Translations under genes and position numbers: made by a program
Shown here: piece after piece, positions 16,001 through 24,428 of the stretch
Numbering within the stretch: position 1 is the stretch's first letter
Layout of the letters: each line of letters begins with the position of its first letter
Origin: GCA-003244245 sp052390115
Lineage (GTDB): Bacteria; Actinomycetota; Actinomycetes; Mycobacteriales; Pseudonocardiaceae
Length of the DNA stretch: 64,000 nt
Assembly (NCBI GenBank): GCA_052390115.1
Contig: JBQTHE010000034.1
Coordinates: forward strand, 15,059 to 79,058
Reading direction: 5' to 3'
Notes under the pieces: model-generated
What the model was told of the DNA's origin: nothing
The model's input: only the letters and a program-made list of their open reading frames with translations
The model's database searches: none

Positions 16001-17224
16001 CTACCCCGACGCGGTATGCGGCGCCAGCGGGTCGGACTCGGCGACGGCCGGACCCCAGGCGAGCGCCAGCAGCAGCGCGGCGCGGGTAGCGGGCTCGTCC
16101 AATGCGGACCCGAACAGCTCGCGGAGGCGGCCTAGCCGGTACCGCACCGTCTGCGGGTGCACGTGCAGCTCGTCGGCCACCGCCTTGCGGTTGCCCATGT
16201 TCATCAGCCAGGACCGCAGCGTCTCCGACAGCCGGTCGCGGGTGGACTCGGGAAGCTGGGCGAGCGGCGCCAGATACTGCTGGCGCAATGCGGCCAGCAG
16301 CCGGTGGTCCCGGTGCACCACCATCGCGTCGAGATGCTCGTCGACGAACAGCGGGTCGTCGGACACGATACGCGCCTGCTGCAACCGGACGGCGAGCTCG
16401 GCGAGGCCCACACTGGCCGGCAGCCGGTCGACGGGGACGGTGGCACCGACGACGGCCGCGGCCCCGCGCAGTGCGGTCGCGAGTCGCTTGCGCCGTCCGG
16501 GACCGGACGGGTCTGGCACGATCGCCACCAGCATCTCCGGTCGCCACAGCCGCAGGCAGGAATCGTCTAGGCGATCCTGCGGCCCGCGTCCGAAGTGTTT
16601 GTCCGAGGCGATCAGGATGACTGCGGCCTGCCGGGGCAGGGACCACCCGGCCCGGACCGCCGCAGCTCGGATGGCCGCCGTGTCGCAGCGGTCCGACAGC
16701 AGCAGTTCGGCCAGCTCCTCGCGCAGCCGCTCGCGACTGCATCCCGTAGTCGCCTGTGCCTGGACGAAACCCCGCAACGACGCCGATGACAGCTGGTCCA
16801 CCGCGGCGAACACGGCCGCAGCCAGCCCGGCGAACGCCTCAGCCGGAACGCCGAGCCGCAGGGCCACATCGGCCACGTGACGCCAGGCGACCGCCGCGCC
16901 GGTCCGGTAGGCGGCCAGCAAGTTGGTCACGTCCCGCTGCTGGTGCCAGTGCATGCGCCCGATCTCCTCGAACAGGGTTTGTTCGACCCCGGACTTCAGC
17001 TCGGGCGCCATCTTCAACGGATCCCACTCGGCTAGGCCCACCAGCCGAGCGGTGAAGCCCTCGGCGGCGGCGGCGACCCCGTCAAACTCCTCAGCGAGGA
17101 ATCTCGCGTAATCCGGGTGTCGCTCAGCGAGCAGGTCACCGACCTCAGCCAGGATGACCGGCAGCCGGTCGACGATCGCGGGGATCAATTCGTGGAGCCG
17201 TAGTTGGTCGTTCTCTGCGGGCAC
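16001..17224 (-). CDS. PucR/CdaR-type transcriptional regulator
   Basis: This 407-aa protein has an N-terminal helical sensor-like region (RsbT-co-antagonist-like, LIPAIVDRLPVILAEVGDLL), a central GGDEF-like CdaR region and a C-terminal PucR HTH (SETLRSWLMNMGNRKAVADE, then LHVHPQTVRYRLGRLRELFG). It is divergent from hpnC with a 143-bp gap, so it is a fair candidate regulator of the hopanoid operon. The sequence itself does not prove this. Confidence 0.9.
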   Translation of the reverse strand: MPAENDQLRLHELIPAIVDRLPVILAEVGDLLAERHPDYARFLAEEFDGVAAAAEGFTARLVGLAEWDPLKMAPELKSGVEQTLFEEIGRMHWHQQRDVTNLLAAYRTGAAVAWRHVADVALRLGVPAEAFAGLAAAVFAAVDQLSSASLRGFVQAQATTGCSRERLREELAELLLSDRCDTAAIRAAAVRAGWSLPRQAAVILIASDKHFGRGPQDRLDDSCLRLWRPEMLVAIVPDPSGPGRRKRLATALRGAAAVVGATVPVDRLPASVGLAELAVRLQQARIVSDDPLFVDEHLDAMVVHRDHRLLAALRQQYLAPLAQLPESTRDRLSETLRSWLMNMGNRKAVADELHVHPQTVRYRLGRLRELFGSALDEPATRAALLLALAWGPAVAESDPLAPHTASG

Positions 17225-17367
17225 AGCCCGTCAGCCCCCTCGTCGTGTTGCTCAGAGTTCAGCTACACGTGTCCCGTGACACCTCACTCAAATGTGATAA
17301 CTCCAGCGGCCGGGAACTGACCCGTAGGACGCAGAAACCCCCCCGCTGACGCCCCGAAGATAGCTCT

Positions 17368-18387
17368 ATGGTAGCGGTCTCGGACGGCTGTGCGGGATCG
17401 CCTGACCACGCATTGTTGCGCAAGCAGCACGCAGAGAACTTTCCGGTCGCGCTCCGATTGCTGCCCCGCCAGTTGCGGGCCGACCTGGTCGCGGTGTACG
17501 ACGTCGCCCGGGTCATCGACGACCTCGGCGATGGTGGGATCGCCGGCTCAGCCGGCAGCCAGGCCCAGGGGAACCGGACCGCGCTGCTCGAGGAGTTCGG
17601 GCGGGACCTGACCGCGGTCTGGGAAGGCGGCCAGCCCGACCATCCGGTGCTGCGCCGGCTGGTGCCGGCGGTGCGGGCCCGCGCGCTGGAGCGCGAGCCG
17701 TTCGAGCGTCTGGTCCGGGCCAACCTGGTCGACCAGCGGGTCGACCGGTACCAGACCTACGCCGAGCTGCGGGGATACTGCGCGCTGTCGGCGGAACCGG
17801 TCGGGCGGATCGTGCTCGCGGTGTTCGGGATGCAGTCCCCGGCCGCGATCGAACTCTCCGATCGGGTCTGCGCCGCGCTGCAGCTGATCGAGCATTGGCA
17901 AGACGTTGCCGAGGACCGCCGAGCCGGTCGGGTGTACCTGCCCCAGGAGGATCTCGCCACCTTCGGGGTGGCCGAGGCGGAGCTTGACGGCACGGTCGCC
18001 TCGCCGGCCCTGCGCCGGCTGATGACCTTCCAGACCACCCGGGCGGCGGAGCTGCTCGACTCCGGCGCACCGCTGGTCCGGCTGCTCGACGGGTGGGCGC
18101 GGCTGGCCGTGGCCGGATACCTGGCCGGTGGGCGCGCCGCAGTAGCCGCGCTACGCCGGGTCGACGGAGATGTGCTGGCAGGCCCTCCACGCCCTCGCCG
18201 CCGCGACATGCTGCGGCACTTGCTCCGCCTGCTCCGGGCGCGCAACGACGCTGGGACTCCCGAGCTCAACAGCAGAGCTGTACGACGGCGCACCAACAGC
18301 TCGGCTGTTGAGCTCGGGACAAGGAGAGCTGTTGGGCGACCGGGGGAGGTCGGGTGCCGTGACCAGCGTCGCGGTCAGCGTCGATGA
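17368..18387 (+). CDS. hpnC: Squalene synthase HpnC
   Basis: This 339-aa trans-isoprenyl diphosphate synthase family member has Asp-rich motifs at DVARVIDDLGD (first) and IEHWQDVAEDRRAGRVYLPQ (second). HpnC acts with HpnD and HpnE to turn two farnesyl diphosphates into squalene, HpnC catalysing the hydroxysqualene step. The last 40 or so residues (after LLRLLRARNDAG) are encoded by a 62-bp palindrome and following bases, and overlap the start of hpnD by 29 bp. They look like an added tail rather than part of the enzyme fold. Confidence 0.93.
   Translation: MVAVSDGCAGSPDHALLRKQHAENFPVALRLLPRQLRADLVAVYDVARVIDDLGDGGIAGSAGSQAQGNRTALLEEFGRDLTAVWEGGQPDHPVLRRLVPAVRARALEREPFERLVRANLVDQRVDRYQTYAELRGYCALSAEPVGRIVLAVFGMQSPAAIELSDRVCAALQLIEHWQDVAEDRRAGRVYLPQEDLATFGVAEAELDGTVASPALRRLMTFQTTRAAELLDSGAPLVRLLDGWARLAVAGYLAGGRAAVAALRRVDGDVLAGPPRPRRRDMLRHLLRLLRARNDAGTPELNSRAVRRRTNSSAVELGTRRAVGRPGEVGCRDQRRGQRR
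18258..18319. repeat. 62-bp inverted repeat in the 3' end of hpnC
   Basis: Arms 18258-18281 and 18296-18319 are complementary over 24 bp with one mismatch; the loop is 14 nt. The outer arm reads CCCGAGCTCAACAGC. It lies inside the hpnC frame, encoding the NSRAV...NSSAV-like tail, and ends 40 bp before the hpnD start. Its word GAGCTC/GAGTTC resembles that of the palindromes at 27.3 and 46.3-46.7 kb. It may be an insertion that lengthened hpnC, or an RNA hairpin that tunes hpnD. Confidence 0.8.
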
Positions 18388-19231
18388 GGCCTTCGACCTG
18401 TGTGAGTCGATCACCAGGACGCAGGCGCGCAACTTCTATTACGGCATCCGGCTGCTGCGGCCGGACAAGCGCGCCGCGCTGTGCGCGGTGTACGCGCTGG
18501 CCCGGCGAATCGACGACATCGGCGACGGCGAACTGCCCCGGGGTGACAAGCTCGCCGCGCTGGCCCAGGTGCGCCGCTCGGTGGCCGGCCTGGAACATCC
18601 CGGCAGCGACCCGGTGCTTTCCGCTGTCGCGGAAGTGGCGCGGCGGCTGCCGCTACCCATGGGTGCGTTCGAGGAGCTGCTTGACGGCGTCGAGATGGAC
18701 GTGATGGAGCGGCATTACGCGGACTTCGACGAGCTGGTCGGGTACTGCCGATGTGTGGCCGGCGCGGTCGGGCGGCTGTGCCTGGCGGTTTTCGGCAGCC
18801 GATCTGACCCACGCGCACCCGAGTACGCCGATGCGCTGGGCATCGCCATGCAGCAAACCAACATCCTCCGCGACATCCGCGAAGACCTCGGCAATGGCCG
18901 CGTCTACCTGCCGCGCAGCGATCTCGATCGGTTCGGCGTGCAGCTGGCACTGGACGAGCGCGATGCCCTGGTCGATACCGACGGCCGGCTCACCGCGCTT
19001 ATCCGGGACAGTGCCGGCCGCGCACGCCGCTGGTACGACCACGGGCTGCGTCTGATCCCCCTGCTCGACCGGCGCAGCGCGGCGTGCTGCACCGCGATGT
19101 CCGGGATCTACCTGCGGCTGCTGGACCGCATCGCGGCGCAGCCCAGCCAGGTGTTCGACCGCCGGCTGTCGCTGCCCGGTTGGCAGAAGGCGGAAGTGGC
19201 GGCCAGGGCACTGTCGGGGTGGCCGGCATGA
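18359..19231 (+). CDS. hpnD: Presqualene diphosphate synthase HpnD
   Basis: This 290-aa protein starts with GTG 18359, with GGGGGAGG about 10 bp before it. Its first Asp-rich motif is ARRIDDIGDGE and its second is TNILRDIREDLGNGRVYLP, the squalene/phytoene synthase signature. HpnD condenses two farnesyl diphosphates to presqualene diphosphate. A longer frame extends upstream through the palindrome but overlaps hpnC too far. Its stop overlaps hpnE (ATGA). Confidence 0.94.
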   Translation: MTSVAVSVDEAFDLCESITRTQARNFYYGIRLLRPDKRAALCAVYALARRIDDIGDGELPRGDKLAALAQVRRSVAGLEHPGSDPVLSAVAEVARRLPLPMGAFEELLDGVEMDVMERHYADFDELVGYCRCVAGAVGRLCLAVFGSRSDPRAPEYADALGIAMQQTNILRDIREDLGNGRVYLPRSDLDRFGVQLALDERDALVDTDGRLTALIRDSAGRARRWYDHGLRLIPLLDRRSAACCTAMSGIYLRLLDRIAAQPSQVFDRRLSLPGWQKAEVAARALSGWPA

Positions 19232-20574
19232 TCCGGCGGGTCGCGGTGATCGGCGGTGGTCTGGCGGGTATCACCGCGGCGCTGCACTGTGCCGACGCGG
19301 GCTGCCAGGTCACGGTGTTCGAGACCCGGCCGCAGCTGGGCGGCCTGACCCACTCGTTTCGCCGCGGCGACCTCCGGGTTGACAACGGTCAGCACGTGTT
19401 CCTGCGCTGCTGCACGTCTTACCGGTCATTGCTGCAGCGGCTCGGGGTGGCCGACCACGTCATGCTGCAGCCGCGGCTGGCCATCCCGGTCCGCTCCCCT
19501 GGTGCCGACCGGCCGGTGTGGCTGCGTCGCAGTGCCCTGCCCGCTCCCCTGCACCTTGCCAGGTCGCTGCTGCGGTACCGGCCGCTGAGCGCAGCCGAAC
19601 GGGTGCGTTTCGCCGTGGCCGCCGCCGCGTTGCGGCGCGTCGACCCTACGGACCCGGAAACCGACGAGCAGAACTTCGGGACCTGGCTGCGCCGCCACGG
19701 GCAGAGCGACCAGGCCATCGCCGCGCTGTGGGAACTGGTAGGGGTGGCCACCCTGAACTCGCGGGCCGATGGGGCCTCGCTCAGCCTGGCCGCCACGGTG
19801 TTCCAGGAGGGCCTGCTCACCGACGCCGCGGCCGCCGACATCGGCTGGTCGCTGGTGCCGCTGCGGGAGCTGCACGGCGATCCGGCACTGGCCTGCCTCC
19901 GCGTAGCAGGCGCCGAGGTGCGCACCGGCGTCACGGTGCGGGGCATCGAGCCCCGCGGCGGCGGCTGGCAGGTCATCACCGACGGTGATCGCGCGACGGT
20001 CGACCGGGTGGTACTGGCCGTGCCGTCGGCCGCGGCGCAACGGCTGCTCCCGGCGGGCAGCGTGGCGTTGCCGCCAGGCTGGTCGCAACGGCTGGGCAGC
20101 GTTCCCATCGTCAACGTGCACGTGGTGCTCGACCGGCCGGTGCTCGAGGAGCCGTTTTTCGCCGGGGTGAACACGCCGGTGCAATGGGTCTTCGACCGTA
20201 CCTCGCAGTCCGGGCTCGCCGCAGGTCAGTACCTCGCGCTGTCGCTATCCGCCGCGGATGACATGATCAACTCACCGACGGCGACGTTGCGGGCACAATT
20301 GCTGCCGGAGTTGGCCGCCCTGCTCCCAGCCCTTCGGGATGCAGAGGTGCGCGACTTCTTCGTCACCAAGGAACGGCATGCGACGTTCCGGCCGGCCCCC
20401 GGTACGGCGGTGCTGCGCCCACCGGCGGTGACCGCCGCCCGCGGGCTGTTCCTGGCGGGTGCGTGGACCGCCACCGGATGGCCGGCGACGATGGAGGGCG
20501 CCGTGCGCAGCGGAGCAGCGGCCGCCACTACCCTGCTCGGCCAGGCACTCATTCCCGCCGAGGCGGCATCATGA
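19228..20574 (+). CDS. hpnE: Hydroxysqualene dehydroxylase HpnE
   Basis: This 448-aa FAD-dependent amine-oxidase-fold protein has a dinucleotide-binding motif VIGGGLAGITAALHCADAG near residue 6, and a C-terminal FAD contact region LFLAGAWTATGWPATMEGAV. HpnE reduces hydroxysqualene to squalene and completes the HpnCDE route. The ATG overlaps the hpnD stop and its own TGA overlaps the next ATG, so the genes form a coupled operon. Confidence 0.94.
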   Translation: MIRRVAVIGGGLAGITAALHCADAGCQVTVFETRPQLGGLTHSFRRGDLRVDNGQHVFLRCCTSYRSLLQRLGVADHVMLQPRLAIPVRSPGADRPVWLRRSALPAPLHLARSLLRYRPLSAAERVRFAVAAAALRRVDPTDPETDEQNFGTWLRRHGQSDQAIAALWELVGVATLNSRADGASLSLAATVFQEGLLTDAAAADIGWSLVPLRELHGDPALACLRVAGAEVRTGVTVRGIEPRGGGWQVITDGDRATVDRVVLAVPSAAAQRLLPAGSVALPPGWSQRLGSVPIVNVHVVLDRPVLEEPFFAGVNTPVQWVFDRTSQSGLAAGQYLALSLSAADDMINSPTATLRAQLLPELAALLPALRDAEVRDFFVTKERHATFRPAPGTAVLRPPAVTAARGLFLAGAWTATGWPATMEGAVRSGAAAATTLLGQALIPAEAAS

Positions 20575-21614
20575 CCACCGACGTCTCCGCTGCCCGGCCC
20601 GCGGCGCCCAGCGCGTTGCGCCGGGCACAGGACGCTGTGGGGCCCGCAACGCGGGCGTTCATCGCGCGGCTGGACGACACCAGCGCCGCGATCGCCTCCT
20701 ACCATCTGGGGTGGACCGACGCCGACGGCACACCGACCAGCGGTGGCGGGGGAAAGGCCATCCGCCCTGCACTGGCCACCCTGTCTGCGCAGGCTGCCGG
20801 CGCTGCGGCGGGGGTGGGCATCCCCGGCGCGGTGGCCGTCGAGCTGGTGCACAACTTCTCCCTGGTGCACGACGACGTGATGGACGGTGACACTGAACGC
20901 CGGCACCGGCCCACCGTGTGGGCGGTCTGGGGCGCTGCCAGCGCGATCCTGACCGGGGACGCCCTACTGGCGTTGGCGCAGGAGGCGCTGCTGGACAGCG
21001 CGTCGCCGCATCGGGCCAGCGCCGCCCAGCTGCTCGCCGAGGCCACCCGCCACCTCATCCGCGGCCAGGTGCAGGACGTGGCGTTCGAACGGCGTGACAA
21101 CGTCACCCTGGCGGAGTGCCTGGACATGGTGTCGGGCAAGACCGGCGCCCTGCTGTCGGCGAGCGCGGCGATCGGCGCGGTGCTGGCCGGCGCGACGGCG
21201 GAGGTCGTGGAGGCACTGTCCACCTTCGGCGCGCAGCTGGGTATCGCGTTCCAGCTGGTCGACGACCTGCTGGGGATCTGGGGTGATCCCGCGACCACCG
21301 GCAAGCCGGTGTTCTCCGACCTGCGCTCACGCAAGAAGACCCTGCCGGTGACCTACGCGCTCACCCACGGTGGCCCCGCCGGGCGTGAGCTGGCCGGCTG
21401 GCTCGCCGGATCGGGCAGCGCCGGATCGGACCACGGCGGCGAAGCCCGGGCCGCTGACCTCATCGAAGCCGCCGGAGGGCGGGACTGGGCGGCCGCCGAG
21501 GCGCGGCGCCGTATCGCGGCGGCCGAACAGGCGCTGGCCACCGTTCCGATCTTGAGCGGCCCGCGGGAGGAACTGATCGCGATCGCTCACTTCATCGTCG
21601 CCAGGGAGGCTTGA
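20571..21614 (+). CDS. Polyprenyl (farnesyl/geranylgeranyl) diphosphate synthase
   Basis: This 347-aa prenyl elongase has the first Asp-rich motif LVHDDVMDGD (DDxxD) and the second QLVDDLLGIWGD. Conserved FARM/SARM spacing and GGGGKAIRPAL support it. In this operon it should supply the farnesyl diphosphate that HpnC/D consume, as in Streptomyces hopanoid clusters. Chain length cannot be assigned surely. The start is ATG 20571, overlapping the hpnE stop; its TGA overlaps the shc ATG. Confidence 0.93.
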   Translation: MTTDVSAARPAAPSALRRAQDAVGPATRAFIARLDDTSAAIASYHLGWTDADGTPTSGGGGKAIRPALATLSAQAAGAAAGVGIPGAVAVELVHNFSLVHDDVMDGDTERRHRPTVWAVWGAASAILTGDALLALAQEALLDSASPHRASAAQLLAEATRHLIRGQVQDVAFERRDNVTLAECLDMVSGKTGALLSASAAIGAVLAGATAEVVEALSTFGAQLGIAFQLVDDLLGIWGDPATTGKPVFSDLRSRKKTLPVTYALTHGGPAGRELAGWLAGSGSAGSDHGGEARAADLIEAAGGRDWAAAEARRRIAAAEQALATVPILSGPREELIAIAHFIVAREA

Positions 21615-23518
21615 TGACCCGCACCAGTCCGGTCGACAGCATCGATGGCACCCGGCCGCGCTCGGTGGCGCAGGCGCTGGCTGCCGCGGTCGAGCACCTG
21701 CGACAACGTCAACACCCGGCGGGGTGGTGGAAGGGAGAGCTGGCTACCAATGTGACCATGGATGCGGAGGATCTGCTGCTGCGCGAGTTCCTCGGCATCC
21801 GCAGCGCCGGCCAGACCGAGGAGGCCGCCCGGTGGATCCGGTCCCAGCAGCGGGAAGACGGCAGCTGGGCGAACTACCACGGCGGCCCAGGCGACCTGTC
21901 CACTACCGTCGAGGCGTGGGTGGCGCTGCGCCTGGCGGGCGACCCGGCCGACGCCCCGCACCTGGTGGCGGCGGCAGCGTTCGTCCGGGCACACGGCGGC
22001 CTGGAACGCAGCCGGGTATTCACCCGCATCTGGCTGGCCCTGTTCGGGCTGTGGTCCTGGGACGAACTGCCCGAGCTGCCACCCGAGCTGATCTTCCTGC
22101 CGTCGTGGTTCCCGCTGAATGTCTATGACTGGGCGTGCTGGGCCCGGCAGACGATCGTGCCGCTGACCGTCGTCGGCACGCTGCGGCCGGCGCGGCCGCT
22201 GCCCTTCGGAGTGCAGGAGCTGCGCACCGGCGCCGCCGCAGGCCGCTTCGACCGGGTATGGACTTGGGGTGGGTTCTTCCAGCGGACCGATCGGATGCTG
22301 CACGCCTATGCGCGGCACCCGGTGCGCCCGCTGCGGCGAGCCGCACTGCGGCGCGCCGCGGAGTGGATCCTGGCCCGGCAAGAGGCCGACGGTTCGTGGG
22401 GCGGTATCCAGCCACCGTGGGTGTACTCCCTGCTCGCGCTGCACCTGCTCGGTTATTCGCTTGATCATCCGGCGGTGCGGGCCGGGATCGCGGGTCTGGA
22501 CGGTTTCATCATCCGCGAGCGCACCCCGGACGGTTGGGTCCGGCGGTTGGAGGCGTGCCAGTCGCCGGTCTGGGACAGTGCCCTGGCGCTGAACGCCCTG
22601 CTCGACGCTGGAGTCCCGGCCGACGACACCGCGGTGACCCGGGCCACCGGCTGGCTGCTCGGCGAGGAGATCCGGGTGCGCGGCGACTGGGCGGTCCGCC
22701 GCCCATCGCTCGCTGCGGGCGGGTGGGCCTTCGAGTTCCACAACGACACCTATCCCGACACCGACGACACCGCAGAGGTGGTGCTCGGGCTGCGGCGGGT
22801 CGCGGATTGCGGCGGTCTGCGCGGGGCGGTCGATCGCGGGGTGACCTGGCTGGTCGGCATGCAATCGCGGGACGGCGGTTGGGGCGCATTCGACGCTGAC
22901 AACACCCGGACGCTGTGCACCAAGCTGCCGTTCTGTGATTTCGGCGCCGTCATCGACCCGCCGTCGGCGGATGTGACGGCGCACATCGTCGAGGCGCTCG
23001 CCGCCGAGGGACTCGGCGATGGCGCCGCCTGCCGGCGAGGCGTGCGGTGGCTGCTGGCCGCGCAGGAGACCGATGGGTCCTGGTTCGGGCGGTGGGGCGC
23101 GAACTACGTGTACGGCACCGGCGCTGTGGTGCCCGCGCTGGTCGCCGCCGGTGTGCCGGCCGGCGCGCCATGCGTGCGGCGCGCCGTGCGGTGGCTCCAG
23201 GATCACCAGAACGCCGACGGCGGATGGGGCGAGGACCTGCGTTCCTACTCCGACCGGGCGTGGGCGGGCCGCGGCGAGTCGACCGCGTCGCAGACCGCCT
23301 GGGCGCTGCTGGCCCTGCTGGCGGCGGGCGAGCGGTCAGACCCGGTCGATCGCGGGGCGCGGTGGCTGTGCGACACCCAGCGGCCGGACGGGTCGTGGGA
23401 CGAACCACAGTTCACCGGCACCGGGTTCCCGCGCGACTTCTACCTCAACTACCACCTCTACCGGCTGGTGTTCCCGATCTCCGCGCTGGGCCGCTACCTG
23501 GGCGGTGCGCCGCAGTGA
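21614..23518 (+). CDS. shc: Squalene-hopene cyclase
   Basis: This 634-aa class II triterpene cyclase has the normal length. The catalytic acid motif DxDD appears as PDTDDTAEV at about residue 380. Several QW repeats are visible (QEADGSWGGIQPPW, QSRDGGWGAFDAD, QNADGGWGEDL, QRPDGSWDEPQ), and the C-terminal signature FPRDFYLNYHLYRLVFP is intact. It cyclises squalene to hopene/hopanol at the membrane. The ATG at 21614 overlaps the prior stop (TGATG); a TTG at 21611 is the alternative start. Confidence 0.97.
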   Translation: MTRTSPVDSIDGTRPRSVAQALAAAVEHLRQRQHPAGWWKGELATNVTMDAEDLLLREFLGIRSAGQTEEAARWIRSQQREDGSWANYHGGPGDLSTTVEAWVALRLAGDPADAPHLVAAAAFVRAHGGLERSRVFTRIWLALFGLWSWDELPELPPELIFLPSWFPLNVYDWACWARQTIVPLTVVGTLRPARPLPFGVQELRTGAAAGRFDRVWTWGGFFQRTDRMLHAYARHPVRPLRRAALRRAAEWILARQEADGSWGGIQPPWVYSLLALHLLGYSLDHPAVRAGIAGLDGFIIRERTPDGWVRRLEACQSPVWDSALALNALLDAGVPADDTAVTRATGWLLGEEIRVRGDWAVRRPSLAAGGWAFEFHNDTYPDTDDTAEVVLGLRRVADCGGLRGAVDRGVTWLVGMQSRDGGWGAFDADNTRTLCTKLPFCDFGAVIDPPSADVTAHIVEALAAEGLGDGAACRRGVRWLLAAQETDGSWFGRWGANYVYGTGAVVPALVAAGVPAGAPCVRRAVRWLQDHQNADGGWGEDLRSYSDRAWAGRGESTASQTAWALLALLAAGERSDPVDRGARWLCDTQRPDGSWDEPQFTGTGFPRDFYLNYHLYRLVFPISALGRYLGGAPQ

Positions 23519-24426
23519 GCCGGCCGGTGCTGTGCACGCCGCTGCGCGTCGAACAAGCCGCGCTGCGCCGGGCCGGGCGCACCATGCGGGTGGTACGCAC
23601 CGGGATGGGGCCGCGGCGCGCGGCGGCCACCGCAGCGGCGCTGTCTTCCGGCTCCGATCCGGTGCTGGTCGCCGGGGTCGGTGGCGGCCTCGCACCGCAG
23701 GTCCGGCCGGGCGACGTGGTGGTGGCCAGCGAGGTCCGTCAGGACGGTCCAGGCAGCGCCGTTGGCGGGAGCAGCGTCGAGGTCCCGTCGGCACCGTTGC
23801 TGGCAGGCGCGTTGCGGCGGCTTGGTCTGACCGTCCACATCGGGCCCATCTGCTCGGTCTCCCGGATCGCCCGGGCGCCCGCCATTGGTGGCGCGCTCGC
23901 AGTGGACATGGAGTCGGCCCAGCTCGCTGCACCGAACGTCCCGTTCGCCGTGGTCCGCGCCATCGTGGACTCGACCGATCACCCGCTGTGGCACGTCGGC
24001 ACGCTGCGTCGGGGGTGGACCGCCTTGCGGGCCCTGCGGGCATGCGTGCCCGCGCTGCGCTGGTGGGCGGCGGCGACGGGCCCGCGGGAGGTCCTGCTCG
24101 ACGAGCCGCGCTCGTTGTGCGCTGGTATCGCCCGGGTGGACCTGGTGCTGCTGATCGGTTCAGCCCACTCGTCGGGCTCGCTGCGCCTGGTGGAGGTCGC
24201 CAAGCGCGAGGGTGTGCCGGTGCACCTGGTCGACGACGTCAGTGAGATCGATCTTCGCTGGTTGGCGGGCACAACGCGGCTCGGCATCACCGCGGGCGGC
24301 TGCGCTGCACCGCATGTCGCGGAACAGATCGTGCACTGCCTGGGCGGCCTCGGACCGGTCGGCGCGAGGCAATCGCGGCTGATCGGCGAGAACGTCACCT
24401 TCGCATTTCCTCGAGGGGTGATCTGA
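23515..24426 (+). CDS. hpnG: HpnG nucleosidase fused to internally deleted IspH-like domain
   Basis: 303 aa. Residues about 1-185 are the HpnG phosphorylase/nucleosidase: LVAGVGGGLAPQVRPGDVVV, and AVDMESAQLA with the catalytic-region Glu. HpnG removes adenine from adenosylhopane. Residues about 191-303 match IspH (HMB-PP reductase). The N-terminal IspH motif is there (REVLLDEPRSLCAGI, Cys202) but is joined straight to the IspH C-terminus (DLVLLIGSAHSSGSLRLVEV, GITAGGCAAPH, and ENVTFAFPR at the end). The middle, with the other two cluster cysteines, is missing. The IspH part is therefore unlikely to be active. The GTG overlaps the shc stop. Confidence 0.88.
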   Translation: MSRPVLCTPLRVEQAALRRAGRTMRVVRTGMGPRRAAATAAALSSGSDPVLVAGVGGGLAPQVRPGDVVVASEVRQDGPGSAVGGSSVEVPSAPLLAGALRRLGLTVHIGPICSVSRIARAPAIGGALAVDMESAQLAAPNVPFAVVRAIVDSTDHPLWHVGTLRRGWTALRALRACVPALRWWAAATGPREVLLDEPRSLCAGIARVDLVLLIGSAHSSGSLRLVEVAKREGVPVHLVDDVSEIDLRWLAGTTRLGITAGGCAAPHVAEQIVHCLGGLGPVGARQSRLIGENVTFAFPRGVI

Positions 24427-24428
24427 CT

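Noticed and set aside
21587..23206. 539-aa minus-strand ORF opposite squalene-hopene cyclase
   Set aside because: Antisense shadow; the cyclase frame has QW and DxDD motifs.
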